From Macrotis lagotis (lineage: Eukaryota > Chordata > Mammalia > Peramelemorphia > Peramelidae), in contig NC_133665.1 of assembly GCF_037893015.1 (NCBI RefSeq), positions 32,895,336 through 32,959,335 on the forward strand: a stretch of DNA of 64,000 bases, written 5' to 3'. Position numbers and translations under genes: made by a program. The notes beneath the pieces were generated by a model. It searched no databases, had not been told where the DNA came from, and saw only the letters and a list, made by a program, of their open reading frames with translations. This document shows positions 1-10,109 of this stretch, piece by piece; the stretch's first letter is position 1, and every line of letters begins with the position of its first letter.

Positions 1-485
1 AGTCACTCGGCAAGGCTCTATGTTCTCTATAATACATACACTGAGTGTACATGTAAACTCTTTGTAGCACATGTGAAATATTATCTAAAGAGAACCTGGG
101 GCATTGACAGCAACAGCGGTCTAGGTGAGCAAACACCTGTATGTACTCCAGTTTCCCCATCTACAGCACCTGTTCCTTAGTCTTATGCAGTAGAATCAAA
201 TGAGATTTCTTGGCATCATCTCTTGGCTTTCACTAAACTCTATGTGAGATTGTGAGCATTGGAAAGCTCTCCAAAATAAAACTAGGAAAAGAGATTGATT
301 CTCTGGTTGAGTTGCCATACAGTCCTATCCTACAGCTGATATTTTTACAGGGAAAGGAGTAAGTTCCATGTCCCTCTTTCCAAATATGCCACAGTTTGTG
401 TTAGCACTCACTTTTGAATAAAAACTACTTCAATGAGCAAGAAAATGATAATAGCTGATAGATATGACATTAAAGTTTTCAAAAG
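1..485. other. Unassigned AT-rich sequence
   Basis: I see no gene. Around 150-290 there is faint resemblance to a CORE-SINE 3' half, too weak to call. Confidence 0.4.
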
Positions 486-491
486 TTTAAA

Positions 492-713
492 GTTTTACAA
501 GATAGTTTAGAAACATTTTACCAATTTATCTTCACAACAATAATGGGTACTAGAGACTCTAGTATCCCCATATTACAGATGAGAAATTAAAGGCTCAGAG
601 TGATGATTTGAATTGTCTAATGTCACATAGCTTAAAAGTGTCAGTCACAGGATTCAAACCATATTTTCCTGGACTCCACATTCAGTACTCTAGCCACTAG
701 CCCTATGCTGCTT
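492..713 (-). repeat. MIR/CORE-SINE, minus strand
   Basis: Read on the plus strand it shows the reverse complement of the CORE-SINE order: a CCCATATTACAGATGAGAAA block, a degraded GTCACATAGCTTA block, then GGATTCAAACC (B box) and an AGCCACTAGCCCTATGCTGC head. It is old and strongly diverged. Confidence 0.75.
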
Positions 714-1223
714 CCCAGGAAACCACACTTTCTTGGGTCATGCTACTTTCAGAGACCAGCCAAAAGTACTTCCCTTCCAAACAATCCAAAGCTTTGGCTC
801 ACAAACCTATAATCACCCATAATTTCCATAATGTCTCCAGTATTTCTAGAGAAAATTCTATTATTAGTTATTATAAGTTAAAAATAAGTTTTTAAAATAT
901 AATTAATTTTAATTTCCATTTTGCCCTTATAATAAAAAAGGGTAAGATGGGTTATTATTTATTTGATGGAAAAGAAGATCCATGCTAAACACATTATCTG
1001 TGTAGACAGTCAAAATAAGGAAAGGGACTAAATAATTTATGTTTATTTGCGAATGTCCTAATAGCCCATCCAGATAATTTTTAGGTTCTGAATTCAGATT
1101 CTTTGTATTGAATCCTCTTCTTTAAATAATGAAGCCCAAAGACATTAAGTGATTAAATAGGAGCCAAGCTAAAAATGGAATGAAGATCCTTGCACTTCAT
1201 AATCAAAATTTTTCAATTGATCT
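714..1223. other. Unassigned sequence
   Basis: No gene is visible. 1105-1195 weakly resembles a minus-strand CORE-SINE (GAAGCCCAAAGACATTAAGTG), not firm enough for its own entry. Confidence 0.35.
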
Positions 1224-1231
1224 GTTTAGAT

Positions 1232-1456
1232 CAGCAATTCTCAAAATGTCGTCAGGAAGCCCTGAGGATCTTCAAAATCCTTCCAAGGAGTTCTCAAGGT
1301 CAAAACCATTTGCATAATAATACCGAGATGTTTGCTTTCTAATATTGCAACTGACAATAGATCTGACACACATAAATAAAAAAAAAAAATCTTCAGGATC
1401 CTTGATATATTTTAGGAGCTGAAAAGGTCCAGAGACCAAATGTTTGAGAACCTCTG
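1232..1456. mobile_element. hAT-type non-autonomous DNA transposon (MITE)
   Basis: The ends are imperfect terminal inverted repeats: CAGCAATTCTCAAAATG at the left and the complement of CAGAGGTTCTCAAACATTT at the right. Flanking octamers GTTTAGAT (1224-1231) and ATTTAAAT (1457-1464) agree at 6 of 8 positions, as for an old 8-bp hAT target duplication. The interior motif AAAACCATTTGCATAATAAT and the right-hand AGGTCCAGAGACCAAA recall Charlie-like mammalian MITEs. It has no transposase; a short open frame across it is chance. Confidence 0.75.
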
Positions 1457-1539
1457 ATTTAAATCTTTCTGAATGTCTCCTTAAGGGCTTTCTTTTTGAT
1501 TGACTAAAATTCACAGCATAACAATTGATCACAGTATCA

Positions 1540-1868
1540 CAAATTTAAAGTTTGAGGGACCACCTCAAGATTCATCTTGTGCCAACCTATAAAAAAGGAA
1601 TCCCAATCTACTTGGCAAATGAGTATCCACTTAGCTTAAAGACTTTCAGAGAGGTAGAGTTCCTTTTGAGCAATTCCATCCACCTTTCAGGCAACTCTAA
1701 TTAGGGAAGTCTTTTCTTACATAAAGCCTAAATTGGATTCTTTGCCATAACTACCTATTGTTCTTAGTTCTGTATCCTGAAGACAAATAAAATAGCCCAA
1801 TCTCTCCTCCATTAAACAGTCCTATAGATATTTGACAAAAGCTATCAAATTGCCTTTGAAACTTAAAC
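1540..1868 (-). repeat. L3/CR1-clade LINE 3' region, minus strand
   Basis: The order of blocks matches the reverse complement of CR1/L3 3' sequence: a hydrophilic GGCAACTCTAATTAGGGAAG block, TAAAGCCTAAATTGG, an ACTACCTATTGTTCTTAGTTC block and CCAATCTCTCCTCCATTAAAC. No open frame remains. A plus-strand copy of the same family lies at 6785-7205. Confidence 0.6.
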
Positions 1869-1918
1869 TTTTCCTATATTTTTGGCAAGAAAAAAAATAG
1901 ACTTCACTATGTAAGACT

Positions 1919-2100
1919 GCTAGGCAACTAGGTGGCATAGTGGATAGAGAATGAATCTAGAGTCAGAAAGATGGGAGTTCAATCTAGTCCAGGTCACTTA
2001 CAAACTGAGCAAGTCACTTAATCTCTATTTGCTTCAATTTATCTCAGTTTCCTCATCAGTAAAATGGGAATAATAATAGCATCTACCTTTCAGAGTTAAT
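1919..2100 (+). repeat. CORE-SINE (Mar1/MIR type), plus strand
   Basis: Starts with a tRNA-like head (AGGCAACTAGGTGGCATAGTGG), followed by a B-box remnant (GAGTTCAATC), CAAGTCACTTAATC and the CORE block ATCTCAGTTTCCTCATCAG with GGGAATAATAATAGCATCTACC. Confidence 0.85.
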
Positions 2101-2384
2101 ATTTTAACAATGGATACCTAGTAGTTAGTTAATTCATGCTTATTAACAATAATTTGTTAATTTACTATAAGATTAATTCATGGCTTGAGTTTGTGCAAAT
2201 TCTTCAATGTATCTTCCCTTAAACTACAAATTATTATTTCCTTCAGTTCCTGAAAACTAAATTCAAAGATAATTTTCTTTAAGAGATTAATTTTCATATT
2301 AAATCCTTAAATCATTAGTGATCATATTTTACATGAAGAAAAAATCATATTTGAAAGCAAAAGGGAATTTATTCTCAATTTACA

Positions 2385-2485
2385 AGAGAGGAAATGAAAG
2401 TCCAGGGGGTAAGAATTACTCGCCCACTATCACAGAGGTAATAAGTGACAGATCTAGAATCTGAGTACCGGTTCTCTGATAGAAA
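2385..2485 (-). repeat. MIR/CORE-SINE fragment, minus strand
   Basis: GAGAGGAAATGAAAGTCCAG, CCCACTATCACAGAGGTAAT and AGATCTAGAATCTGAGTACC keep the order of the MIR reverse complement. Degraded. Confidence 0.45.
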
Positions 2486-2492
2486 GACGACC

Positions 2493-2585
2493 TTGCATGG
2501 CAGACAGAGAGCTGACCTCCAAGTCAGGAAGACCCAAATTCAAGTTTGCCTTTGACATACTGATTGGGGTAGTCACCTTCTCATC
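2493..2585 (+). repeat. SINE head fragment, plus strand
   Basis: GGCAGACAGAGAGCTGACCTC, AAGTCAGGAAGACCCAAATT and CAAGTTTGCC follow the 5' half of a marsupial tRNA-derived SINE. Confidence 0.5.
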
Positions 2586-3570
2586 TCTCCAATCAATTAG
2601 CTTTGTAAATTTCAGAACTATCCTGATCCACACGTACGTAGAGAGCTTCCTCACCTATGACTTGCCCATACCAATTAATTCACTACCCCATTCCCCTAAA
2701 CCTAGTCTTGTAAGTCCTGTGTTATTCTTGTAGCATATTCCTTGTCCTTAGAAGCACCAGCTTTTGAAATTTCTTCATCTATTTCAAGTCCATTGTTCCC
2801 AAAGGGCTCAGAGCTGCCAACCCATTTTGTTTTAGAGACAGCAGAAAACCAACTGCATGATCTGTGCTGTTGATCACACAACTTCATAAATTTTCTTAAT
2901 AACAAGGCTGGGAATAGATATGGCCACGAGAAGCATGAAACACATGTGCTTCACATATGAAAGTTCATTAAAGGACATCCGGAGGGCAAAATTAAATTCC
3001 TCTCTGCTTGTAAACATGAGGAAAAGCTCTCACATGAAAAACTGATTTTCCAGAACTGACTGACTAGGATAGGAGACAGAGCCAAAGATTTACCAGCTAG
3101 AATTAGTCAAGGATGTCAATTAATGGGTTGCAGGTTGGTATTATAATTCTATGGTGAAGGCAACCAGGAAACATTACACCCTTAGGCCTGAGTCGTTCTA
3201 TTGTCATACCTTAAATAGATTGACAAATTATGTTTATGTTATAAATGCTTTGGCTAGAATCTTGGATATACAAAATAAGTTTTATATCTCATTACTTACT
3301 AGATAGCCTATTTTAGAGGAAGGATATGAGGTATAAAGAATATATTTACCTAAAATATTTTAAAGTAAACAATTTCTTTAAAAAATAAAATATTTATATA
3401 TGCAATTTGATTATACATTGCAGACATTTCTAGATACCTTCCTAGCCATTATTGTATTATCATAAGAAAGAAAATAAGGAAAACTCATTTACAAAATGAG
3501 CAAGTCTTAGGGAATAAGCAACATTCTGTCCCTGTAGCCCCCACCTTCTCTACAGAAAGAAAAGGAAAAA
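2586..3570. other. Unassigned sequence
   Basis: No repeat, exon or RNA gene recognised. Three short open frames here and over the SINE head fragment before it (positions 2454-2905) look like chance frames. Confidence 0.4.
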
Positions 3571-3750
3571 TGCTTGTGTAGTAGAAAGAGCACTAAACTT
3601 GGAATTAGCCTCTAATACTTAGCACTTGTGTGACCTTAGGTAAATCATTTAGTCTCTCTGGACCAAGATTTCTCCAGCAATAAAAGAAGGTATTTGACCA
3701 GATGACCTTTATGATGCTATCAGCTATAAATCTATGTTCCAATGATCCAT
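3571..3750 (+). repeat. CORE-SINE, plus strand
   Basis: GTAGAAAGAGCACTAAACTTGG head, TGTGACCTTAGGTAAATCA middle and a 3' TTTGACCAGATGACCTTTATG with a TCTATGTTCCAATGATCC end, a known old marsupial and mammalian SINE tail. Confidence 0.75.
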
Positions 3751-3934
3751 TCTCCAAAACCAAGATGAATCATTGTAATTATCCTTTAGTGTTGTTTTCA
3801 TTTCTATAACTGTTATGTTGTATATTAGTCTCCAAACATGTCAACAAGCATATAGTAAATGTTTATTATTAGACAAATCTAACCATTGGGTCAAACCCTG
3901 GTTCTGCTTGCTTTCCATTGCATCAGCTTCTTAG

Positions 3935-4320
3935 TGTACCATTTCAACAACAAACATTAATAAAGCACCTCCAATGAACAAAGCACTGTTGTTGTTGTTG
4001 TTGTTGTTGAGTCATTTCAGTCATACATGACTTTTCATGATCCCATTTAGGGTTTTCTTTACAAAGATACTGGAGTATTTCCTTCATCAGATGAGGGCAT
4101 GAGGCATCTTACAGATGAGGAAACTGAGGCAAGCAAGGTTAAGTGACCTGTCCAGGGTCCCACAACTATTAAGTGTCCAAGGTCAGATTTGAACTCACAA
4201 AAATAAGTCTTCTGACTCATCATTCTATACACTGTGCCTACCTAGCTACGGGAATGGTCAACAAAGGAAACAAAGCTGAAAAAGATGAATCCCGATCTCA
4301 AGAAGTTACTAGTCTAATAG
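3935..4320 (-). repeat. L2/L3 3' end, minus strand, split by a SINE
   Basis: The left part (AACAAACATTAATAAAGCACC) and right part (CGATCTCAAGAAGTTACTAG) are the two halves of a common L2/L3-type reverse-complement 3' end (CATTTATTAAGCACC ... CTCAAGGAGCTCAC). The SINE at 3988-4246 separates them. Confidence 0.55.
3988..4246 (-). repeat. Marsupial tRNA-derived SINE, minus strand, with GTT-repeat tail
   Basis: A (GTT)n run at 3988-4010 is the tail. It is followed by CATGATCCCATTTAGGGTTTT, ACAAAGATACTGGAGTATTT, ACAGATGAGGAAACTGAGGC, a GGTTAAGTGACCTGTCCAGG block, B-box complement GATTTGAACTC and the tRNA-like head CACTGTGCCTACCTAGCT. Confidence 0.85.
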
Positions 4321-5539
4321 AACTCATACTTTGGCACATATAAGTACCTTTCAAATAAAGTAGAATGTGGTACTATATTTTGTAACCTGATTTTGAGGGG
4401 TTGGAATAGATCAATAAAGCATATGTGACAACTGGACCAAGTCTATAATGATGGGCAAGACTTCAACAACTAGAAATGGAGATAAGAATACCTATCACTC
4501 ACATAGAGTAGGAACAGCAGGAAATCAGATTTGTAAAATTCCTTCACCTTTCCTAATTTCCTTAGAATATATTGTTTAAATGTATATATGGCATAAGAGT
4601 ATACTATATTATAATTATATTTTAATGCAATGTCTAAACATTATTTTATCTTTCACCCAAGTGTTAGATGACTAGAAATTTGCAAATCACTTTTTGGGTT
4701 GATGAAATCCAATGAGCACATTTTCAGGAAGCTGATACTTAGCAACTTAAATATTTTATAGGCTTTTTTGTCTTTAAGGTGCTTTGCTAGCTAATTAATC
4801 CTCCCCAAGAGAGGTAAGTTAAGTAGGATTGCCCCCACCTATCTTTTCAGTAGGGAGTAATTGAACAGAGCCATTTGCCCCAGGCCTCTGAAGGAGGGAT
4901 GACAAAGACAGGTTTAGAGGTCAGGCATCCCTCATTCCCAATCCTGTGCTCATCATGCACCCCTCGGATGAAACCTGGATCATTTCAGGTACCAAATTAC
5001 CCACTGCAGTGCTTTCATATTTTATTATTTAAAGATTCAGGAATGGGAGAAATGATTAAATATTGAGTTCAAAGAGATATAAAGGGATATGGAAAAGACT
5101 CGAGGGACCTTAGTCAAAGTACAGGCTACCATAATTTGGGACTCTATTTTTAGACTGAATAAAAAATGCAATGGCTAAATATAAGTGAGAATCAGATAGA
5201 GATGAAATGCAGCCATCAAATGCTTCAAGGATTGTATTCATTGCTGTCCACTTCTGAGGGTGATTTGTATTTCATACTAATTGGGAGTTCACTCTCCTCC
5301 TGATTGGACCATTTATTTATCAACTATTAAGTTAATAATTTCATCCCTTACTTATTTTTTAATTATTTCATAGATTTCAGATTGCCCTTATGCTCCCCCC
5401 CAAACCTAGTTAACATGAATTAGATGAGAAATGAATTTTGGTTCACCTCATGCCCCTTTTCAGTCATATTTAGAAGCTAAATAGTTGCCTCCCCAGCTTT
5501 ATGGCTCCTCCTCAATAAATTACCCCTTATTTAATTTAT
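4321..5539. other. Unassigned sequence
   Basis: No gene. 4776-4890 has a weak minus-strand CORE-SINE look (AGGTGCTTTGCTAGC, GAGAGGTAAGTTAAG). The rest is AT-rich and unassigned. Confidence 0.35.
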
Positions 5540-5685
5540 ATATTTATGCACAGGTACATTTGTCTCCCTTATAGTTGCAAGTTCCTTGAAAACAGGGATA
5601 GTTTCGTATTCATCTTTGTATCTCCAGTACCTAGTTTACTGCCTGGCACAAAGTGGCACCTAATAAATGCTCTCTGATTAATTGA
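5540..5685 (+). repeat. L2 LINE 3' end, plus strand
   Basis: Contains AAGTTCCTTGAAAACAGGGA, TTGTATCTCCAGTACC and the terminal TGCCTGGCACAAAGTGGCAC with TAATAAATGCT, which is the L2 3' end. Confidence 0.85.
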
Positions 5686-5697
5686 TATGGTATTTTA

Positions 5698-5900
5698 ATA
5701 CTTACAAAGTATAATGAATAGTTATATAGTTTGATTCCCTTAACAACCCTGAGAGATAGAGAATACAGGAATTTTTATTCTTCTGTCATAGATGTGGAAT
5801 CCAAGACTGAGAGAGCTAAGGCTATTTGCCCTCAGTCACAAGTATTAAAATCAAAATTTAAACCTAGATTTCTTCTCATTTTAAGTCTCTTGATCTTCCT
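5698..5900 (-). repeat. MIR/CORE-SINE, minus strand
   Basis: AACAACCCTGAGAGATAGAG, a TCATAGATGTGGAATCCAAG block, TTTGCCCTCAGTCACAAG and AATTTAAACCTAGATTTCTT follow the MIR reverse-complement order. Confidence 0.7.
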
Positions 5901-5914
5901 ACTATATCTTTCTT

Positions 5915-6166
5915 TTGTTATTGAGATGTTTCATTCATGTGTGACTCTTTGTGAACCCATTTGGGGTTTTCTGGGCAAAGATACTGGAGTGATTTGTCAT
6001 TTCCTTCTCTAGCTTATTTTACTGATGAGGAAACTAAGGCAAATAGGGAAAAGTTGTCCCAGGATCACACAGCTATCAAATGTCTGAGACTGCATTTGAA
6101 CTGAAGAAGATGGGTTATCCTGACTTCAAGTCAATCATTCTACCATTGTGCCACCTCATTGCCCCC
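5915..6166 (-). repeat. Marsupial tRNA-derived SINE, minus strand
   Basis: GAACCCATTTGGGGTTTTCT, GGCAAAGATACTGGAGTGAT, TACTGATGAGGAAACTAAGG and CAGGATCACACAGCTATCAA are followed by a degraded B box and the head complement TTGTGCCACCTCATTGCCCC. Confidence 0.85.
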
Positions 6167-6784
6167 ACTATACCTTACTACATCTCAAAATGGCATATTC
6201 AGAGGAAAACTATGTACAGAGAAAGCCTGGTCTGTTGGAGAGGGGTTTTTTTAATGATTCTCCAAGGATTTATTTTATTTCCCTCATGTCAGTAAAAATG
6301 ACTCCTTCTAGGCAGCACTATCTTTCTCTTATGAATGGTCAGCCCCAATGATTTTGATGCAGTCTTGAATACTAGATAGTGGCAGTTACCTCTAGAGAAT
6401 GCTTTCAGGTCTCTTAAGGAAAAGTTTCTGGAGTGGTAGCCTAAAGAACTAAATAAATGATGTAAAGCAAGCCCAATTCAAGGCATCTCAGTCTGTTACA
6501 GGGGCTTTTCAAACACTACTTAGGCAAGAATATTAACTAAAGATGTTATGAACTAGATGAAATTTAACAGGAATAAATAGCATATCACTCTTTACTTCTA
6601 AAATGAACTTCCAAAGAACAAGAGGCCAGAGGCATGACTATCAATTTAGCTGTAAAAGGTCCTGGAGTTTTATTGACCTACATATAAGCTGAATATAAAT
6701 CATGTTCTAGAAGCAAAAAAAAGACAATGAAATCTCAGGTTATGTTAAGAGAGAGATATAATATCAAGGACTAGAAAGATGATA
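6167..6784. other. Unassigned sequence
   Basis: No gene, RNA or repeat recognised with confidence. Confidence 0.35.
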
Positions 6785-7205
6785 ATCCTTGTATACCAGA
6801 ATACACCACACCCAGAGTCATATTCAATTCTGTGAGATGCAATTTAGGAAGTTCATTGCTAAGCTGGAGAGTGTTCAGAGCTGTTTAGCTGATTGATGTC
6901 CTTTGTCCAAGAGGTCAAAAATGGCATCATTATGTAGGAGTCAAAATATAGTATGTCCTACTGTGGCTGATCAGACCAATACAAATTAGATGGAATGTGG
7001 TGGAATACTCCACCACAGGTCAGGTACAGATGGTGCTTATGAACATTTGGAAAATGTTAACTGGAGAATGATAATGGGTTTAAAGACCCTTTGAGCTGTA
7101 GGAGGCTCATTAGAAGGAATTGAAAATGCTAAGACCGGAGAAGAAAAGACACATGGACAAGAAAGTAAGGAATATGATTGCTTCAAGTAATTAGAAGGTT
7201 GACAT
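6785..7205 (+). repeat. L3/CR1-clade LINE 3' region, plus strand
   Basis: Blocks CCAGAGTCATATTCAATTCT, AAGCTGGAGAGTGTTCAGAG, GGAGAAGAAAAGACACATGG and ATTGCTTCAAGTAATTAGAAGG match the order in CR1/L3 3' sequence (..GAGTGTCCAGAG.. AAGAGAAGAC.. CTTCAAGTATTTGAAGG). No frame is open. Confidence 0.6.
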
Positions 7206-7225
7206 AAAAATGAAGATTACATTTC

Positions 7226-7408
7226 TAGAATCTCTGTTCTAGAACTAGAAGAGCACCAAAGGTCATAGAGTTCAATACAATCTTACAGATGAGAAATCTA
7301 CAGACAAAGGAGATGAATTGACTTTCCAAAAGACACACTTATAGTAATCCTCATAATTAGTAATTAAAACCAAGTCCTCTTACTCAAGACAGTTCTCCCT
7401 CTATTAGA
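7226..7408 (-). repeat. CORE-SINE, minus strand
   Basis: AGAACTAGAAGAGCACCAAAGG, ATCTTACAGATGAGAAATC and AAAACCAAGTCCTCTTACTC with a CTCCCTCTATTAG end match an old CORE-SINE reverse complement. Confidence 0.6.
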
Positions 7409-7658
7409 GAAGGACTCTGTAAAGTAAAAGTTTGGCCTTAAATCATATAATTATTCAACCTTCCATTTGTATGGACTTTTCTAATAGGTAAAATTGCCAA
7501 GAGACAAAGAAATACCCCATGTAAAGCAAAACTCTGTAACAATTAGTGCTACCCTAAAGTGACTTACTCTGCCTTAGGATGTAGTGAGTTTTACAATCTA
7601 ATTGAGAAGATAAGCATATACATATAAAAATGTTAATCAATACAAGAAGGTGTAAATT

Positions 7659-7708
<50 letters not shown>
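7659..7708. repeat. (TA)n microsatellite
   Basis: About 50 bases of alternating TA with one AAATA interruption. Confidence 0.95.
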
Positions 7709-7712
<4 letters not shown>

Positions 7713-7773
7713 AACACTAAGAGCTTCACAAATTCATGAGAGAGAAAATTGTGAATGGGAAAGATCACATGTA

Positions 7774-7826
7774 GCATTACAGCCTGGCAAGTTCTTATTA
7801 AATGCTTGTTGACTAACTAACTGACT
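7774..7826 (+). repeat. L2/MIR 3' terminal fragment, plus strand
   Basis: TACAGCCTGGCAAGTTCTTA with TTAAATGCTTGTTGACTAAC is the terminal L2-type end. Confidence 0.6.
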
Positions 7827-7904
7827 GGTCAAAAGCTTCACAGAAGAAATAGAACTTAAAAATAGATGGAATTTAAATAAACTTTAAAAAAGGAAAGAAG
7901 TCAT

Positions 7905-8100
7905 TCCCTGTATAAAGAATATTGAATTTGAAATCAAAAGACCTGCAACCAAATCCTCTTTCTGATATTTCCTAACTGTGGGAGGTTAGATAAGTCACTT
8001 AACTTCTCATAGACTTAGGTCCCCATCTGTAAACATAAAAGGGATGAACTAGACAGCCTCTTAAGTCCCTTCTAACTCTCAATCTTTGATCTTATGAATG
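7905..8100 (+). repeat. CORE-SINE, plus strand
   Basis: GAATTTGAAATCAAAAGACC, TAGATAAGTCACTTAACTTC and the 3' block GATGAACTAGACAGCCTCTT with CCCTTCTAACTCTCAATC are in CORE-SINE order. Confidence 0.75.
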
Positions 8101-8829
8101 CACTGAGCAAAGGTACACACATCCTTTTTAAAAAGCCTCCAAAATATTTTCTATGTGACAGAATTTCTTGTAGCACTCTTTGTGACAAAAGTTCCTGTAT
8201 CATGTACCTGGCTAGCTTCTGGATCAGGAGGACCAATTCTAGTTCAAAAACCCATGAGTAGGATGGCAATCAAGTATTCATTATTGAATAATTATTAATA
8301 TATTAATTAATTGTATAATATCTAATTTGACCAATGGAGTGATTTTACTTGGGTATTTTACTTCTTTTTCTGCCCCTACTCCTCCTCCTTATATCCCTAC
8401 CCCTACTTAAGTATGTGCTGACACTCCCACTAGGAATTTAGTCATCATAATAAGGATACTCCCTAAGGAAGTGTACCCCTGCTTGGCAAAGCAAGGCAAT
8501 TACTGTGGAGTTGTAATAGGAAGGAAAGTACATGGAGCATAATGGAATGAATCTCTGAGAGTACAGGAAGCCCTCCCAGGAAGACAACTATTGGAGACTA
8601 ATAGGTAGAAGTGCTCAGAAAAGTGCTTAAATCAAAAGGAGTAAGAATGGTAACTGAATTTCAAGTATTACAGAGGGAATACCAGAAATGTGATCATTCC
8701 TTCAATATAGGATGTAAACTCAAATGATAACAATTCACATTTAAAAGTAAGAAGCAAAATACATACATATATATGTAATTTCCAAGCCAAGAATAGTTTC
8801 ATAGGATGCTCCATGTTGAACTGGAAATG
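8101..8829. other. Unassigned sequence
   Basis: No repeat or gene recognised. Two open frames of 64-65 codons on the minus strand are unsupported by any motif. Confidence 0.35.
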
Positions 8830-8960
8830 ATTAATTCCTTCATTTTCCTGATGAGAAAACACAAATTAAGTGCTTTGCCTAGGACCTTATAATCAGGGTC
8901 TAAGATAGAATTTGAACCCAGGTCTTCCTGACTGCCCTATCTGCTATACTGTATTGCCTT
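8830..8960 (-). repeat. MIR/CORE-SINE, minus strand
   Basis: TTTTCCTGATGAGAAAACAC, GCTTTGCCTAGGACCTTATAA, AATTTGAACCCAGGTCTTCC and GCTATACTGTATTGCCTT follow the MIR reverse complement through to its tRNA-like head. Confidence 0.8.
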
Positions 8961-8999
8961 AGGTGATCGGAAATAATGAGAGTAGGGACTAGACTAGAC

Positions 9000-9039
9000 T
9001 AGACCTATGATTTCTTTTTTTTTTTAGACCTATGATTTC
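9000..9039 (-). mobile_element. Poly(A)-only retro-insertion scar
   Basis: TAGACCTATGATTTC occurs at 9000-9014 and again exactly at 9025-9039 with only Ts between them. The duplicated 14-15 bp has the length of an L1-type target-site duplication. The spacer is a poly(T) tract, i.e. a minus-strand poly(A) tail with no element body. Plain slippage is the alternative. Confidence 0.6.
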
Positions 9040-9117
9040 ACTGGAAGAGAAAAAATATCATATAAGGAATCTTTCTACCAGTACAAGGCATCACCTTTTC
9101 TGCCATTTAAGAGAGTT

Positions 9118-9225
9118 CCACATTGTTAGAGAATTGCCTAGACTGAGAAACTAAATGACTTTCTCAGAGTCATAGAGTTTGTATATATCAGAATTAGGAT
9201 TTGAACTCAGGCCTTTTTGACTCCA
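9118..9225 (-). repeat. CORE-SINE, minus strand
   Basis: GTTAGAGAATTGCCTAGACTG, CTTTCTCAGAGTCATAGAG and GGATTTGAACTCAGGCC (B box complement) with TTTTGACTCC identify it. Confidence 0.7.
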
Positions 9226-9239
9226 AGGAACAGGGGAGT

Positions 9240-9629
9240 CAAATTCTCTTTAAAGAGGTAGATTTCTGGTCAAACATAGAAGTATCACCTGGAACTCTTA
9301 ATAGGAAGACAGATTAGATACAATGTTTATGGTATGCTGTCATCAAGATTGAAGATCTATGGAAGAAGCTCAAAGGTTTTCCTATCTACTTTCACTCAGG
9401 CAAATTCCTTCAGCATTAGCCAATACTTAGGATAATCAGAGCAGAAGAATCAAACACTCAAAGGAGTAAACAACACTGGTGTATAGTTATATGACTCAAC
9501 CAGGTTAAAATATAATTGGGAAATAGTAACAAAATGAATAAAATATAGAATATCGATAACAATATAATTGATATAAAATACACATGAATATTAATGATGT
9601 TAATATATGGTTTTCTAACTCATATCTGT
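9240..9629. other. Unassigned sequence
   Basis: No recognisable element or exon. Confidence 0.35.
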
Positions 9630-9641
9630 AGAAGGTATTCT

Positions 9642-9803
9642 TTTTTTAGGTTTTTTTTTTTTTGCAAGGCAGATAGATAGGGTTAAGTGGCTTGTCCAAG
9701 GCCACACAGCTAGGTAATTATTAAGTGTCTGAGGCCAGATTTGACCTCAGGTACTCCTGACTCTAGGGCCGGTGCTCTATCCACTGCACCACCTAGCCAC
9801 CCC
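9642..9803 (-). repeat. Young marsupial SINE (WSINE1/Mar type), minus strand
   Basis: A poly(T) with TTTTAGG tract, then TGCAAGGCAGATAG, GGGTTAAGTGGCTTGTCCAAG, CACACAGCTAGGTAATTATT, TTGACCTCAGGTACTCCTGA and CACTGCACCACCTAGCCACC. The element is complete. Flanking copies AGAAGGTATTCTTTT (9630-9644) and AGAAGGTAATCTTTT (9804-9818) match at 14 of 15 bases, a clear target-site duplication, so the insertion is fairly recent. Confidence 0.93.
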
Positions 9804-9956
9804 AGAAGGTAATCTTTTATACAATTTAGTGACCAACTTTCTATTTGAGTTTAACCACTGGTCTAGAGATCAATCTTGTCAAGGAGAAAAGATAATTTTC
9901 TTTTTTCTACTTCTGGATATTTGGAAGAAGGGATCCTTCTAAAGAATGAACAATAA

Positions 9957-10104
9957 GGGGGCAGCTAGATGGTGCAGTGGATAAAGCACCGGGCCTGGAG
10001 TCAGGAGTACCTGAGTTCAAATCCGGCCTCAGACACTTAATAATTACCTAGCTGTGTGGCCTTGGGCAAGTCACCTAACCCCATTGCCTTGCAAAAACCT
10101 AAAA
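9957..10104 (+). repeat. Young marsupial SINE (WSINE1/Mar type), plus strand
   Basis: Complete copy. The head is GGGGCAGCTAGATGGTGCAG, the Pol III B box is GTTCAAATCC at 10015-10024, the middle is AATAATTACCTAGCTGTGTG, and the end is CCATTGCCTTGCAAAAACCT with an A-rich tail. It is in inverted orientation to the copy at 9642-9803. Confidence 0.95.
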
Positions 10105-10109
10105 AGAAA

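Noticed and set aside
3988-4010. CRISPR-like or regulatory repeat
   Set aside because: It is a (GTT)n tail of a SINE. No CRISPR array, operon, Shine-Dalgarno site or other prokaryotic feature is present anywhere in the window.
9001-9039. Simple tandem duplication with T expansion
   Set aside because: Possible, but the 14-15 bp length and the pure T spacer fit a retro-insertion scar better, so it is kept as that with moderate confidence.
10015-10024. tRNA gene suggested by a Pol III B box
   Set aside because: The B box belongs to a tRNA-derived SINE; no cloverleaf can be formed around it. The same holds for the other SINE heads.
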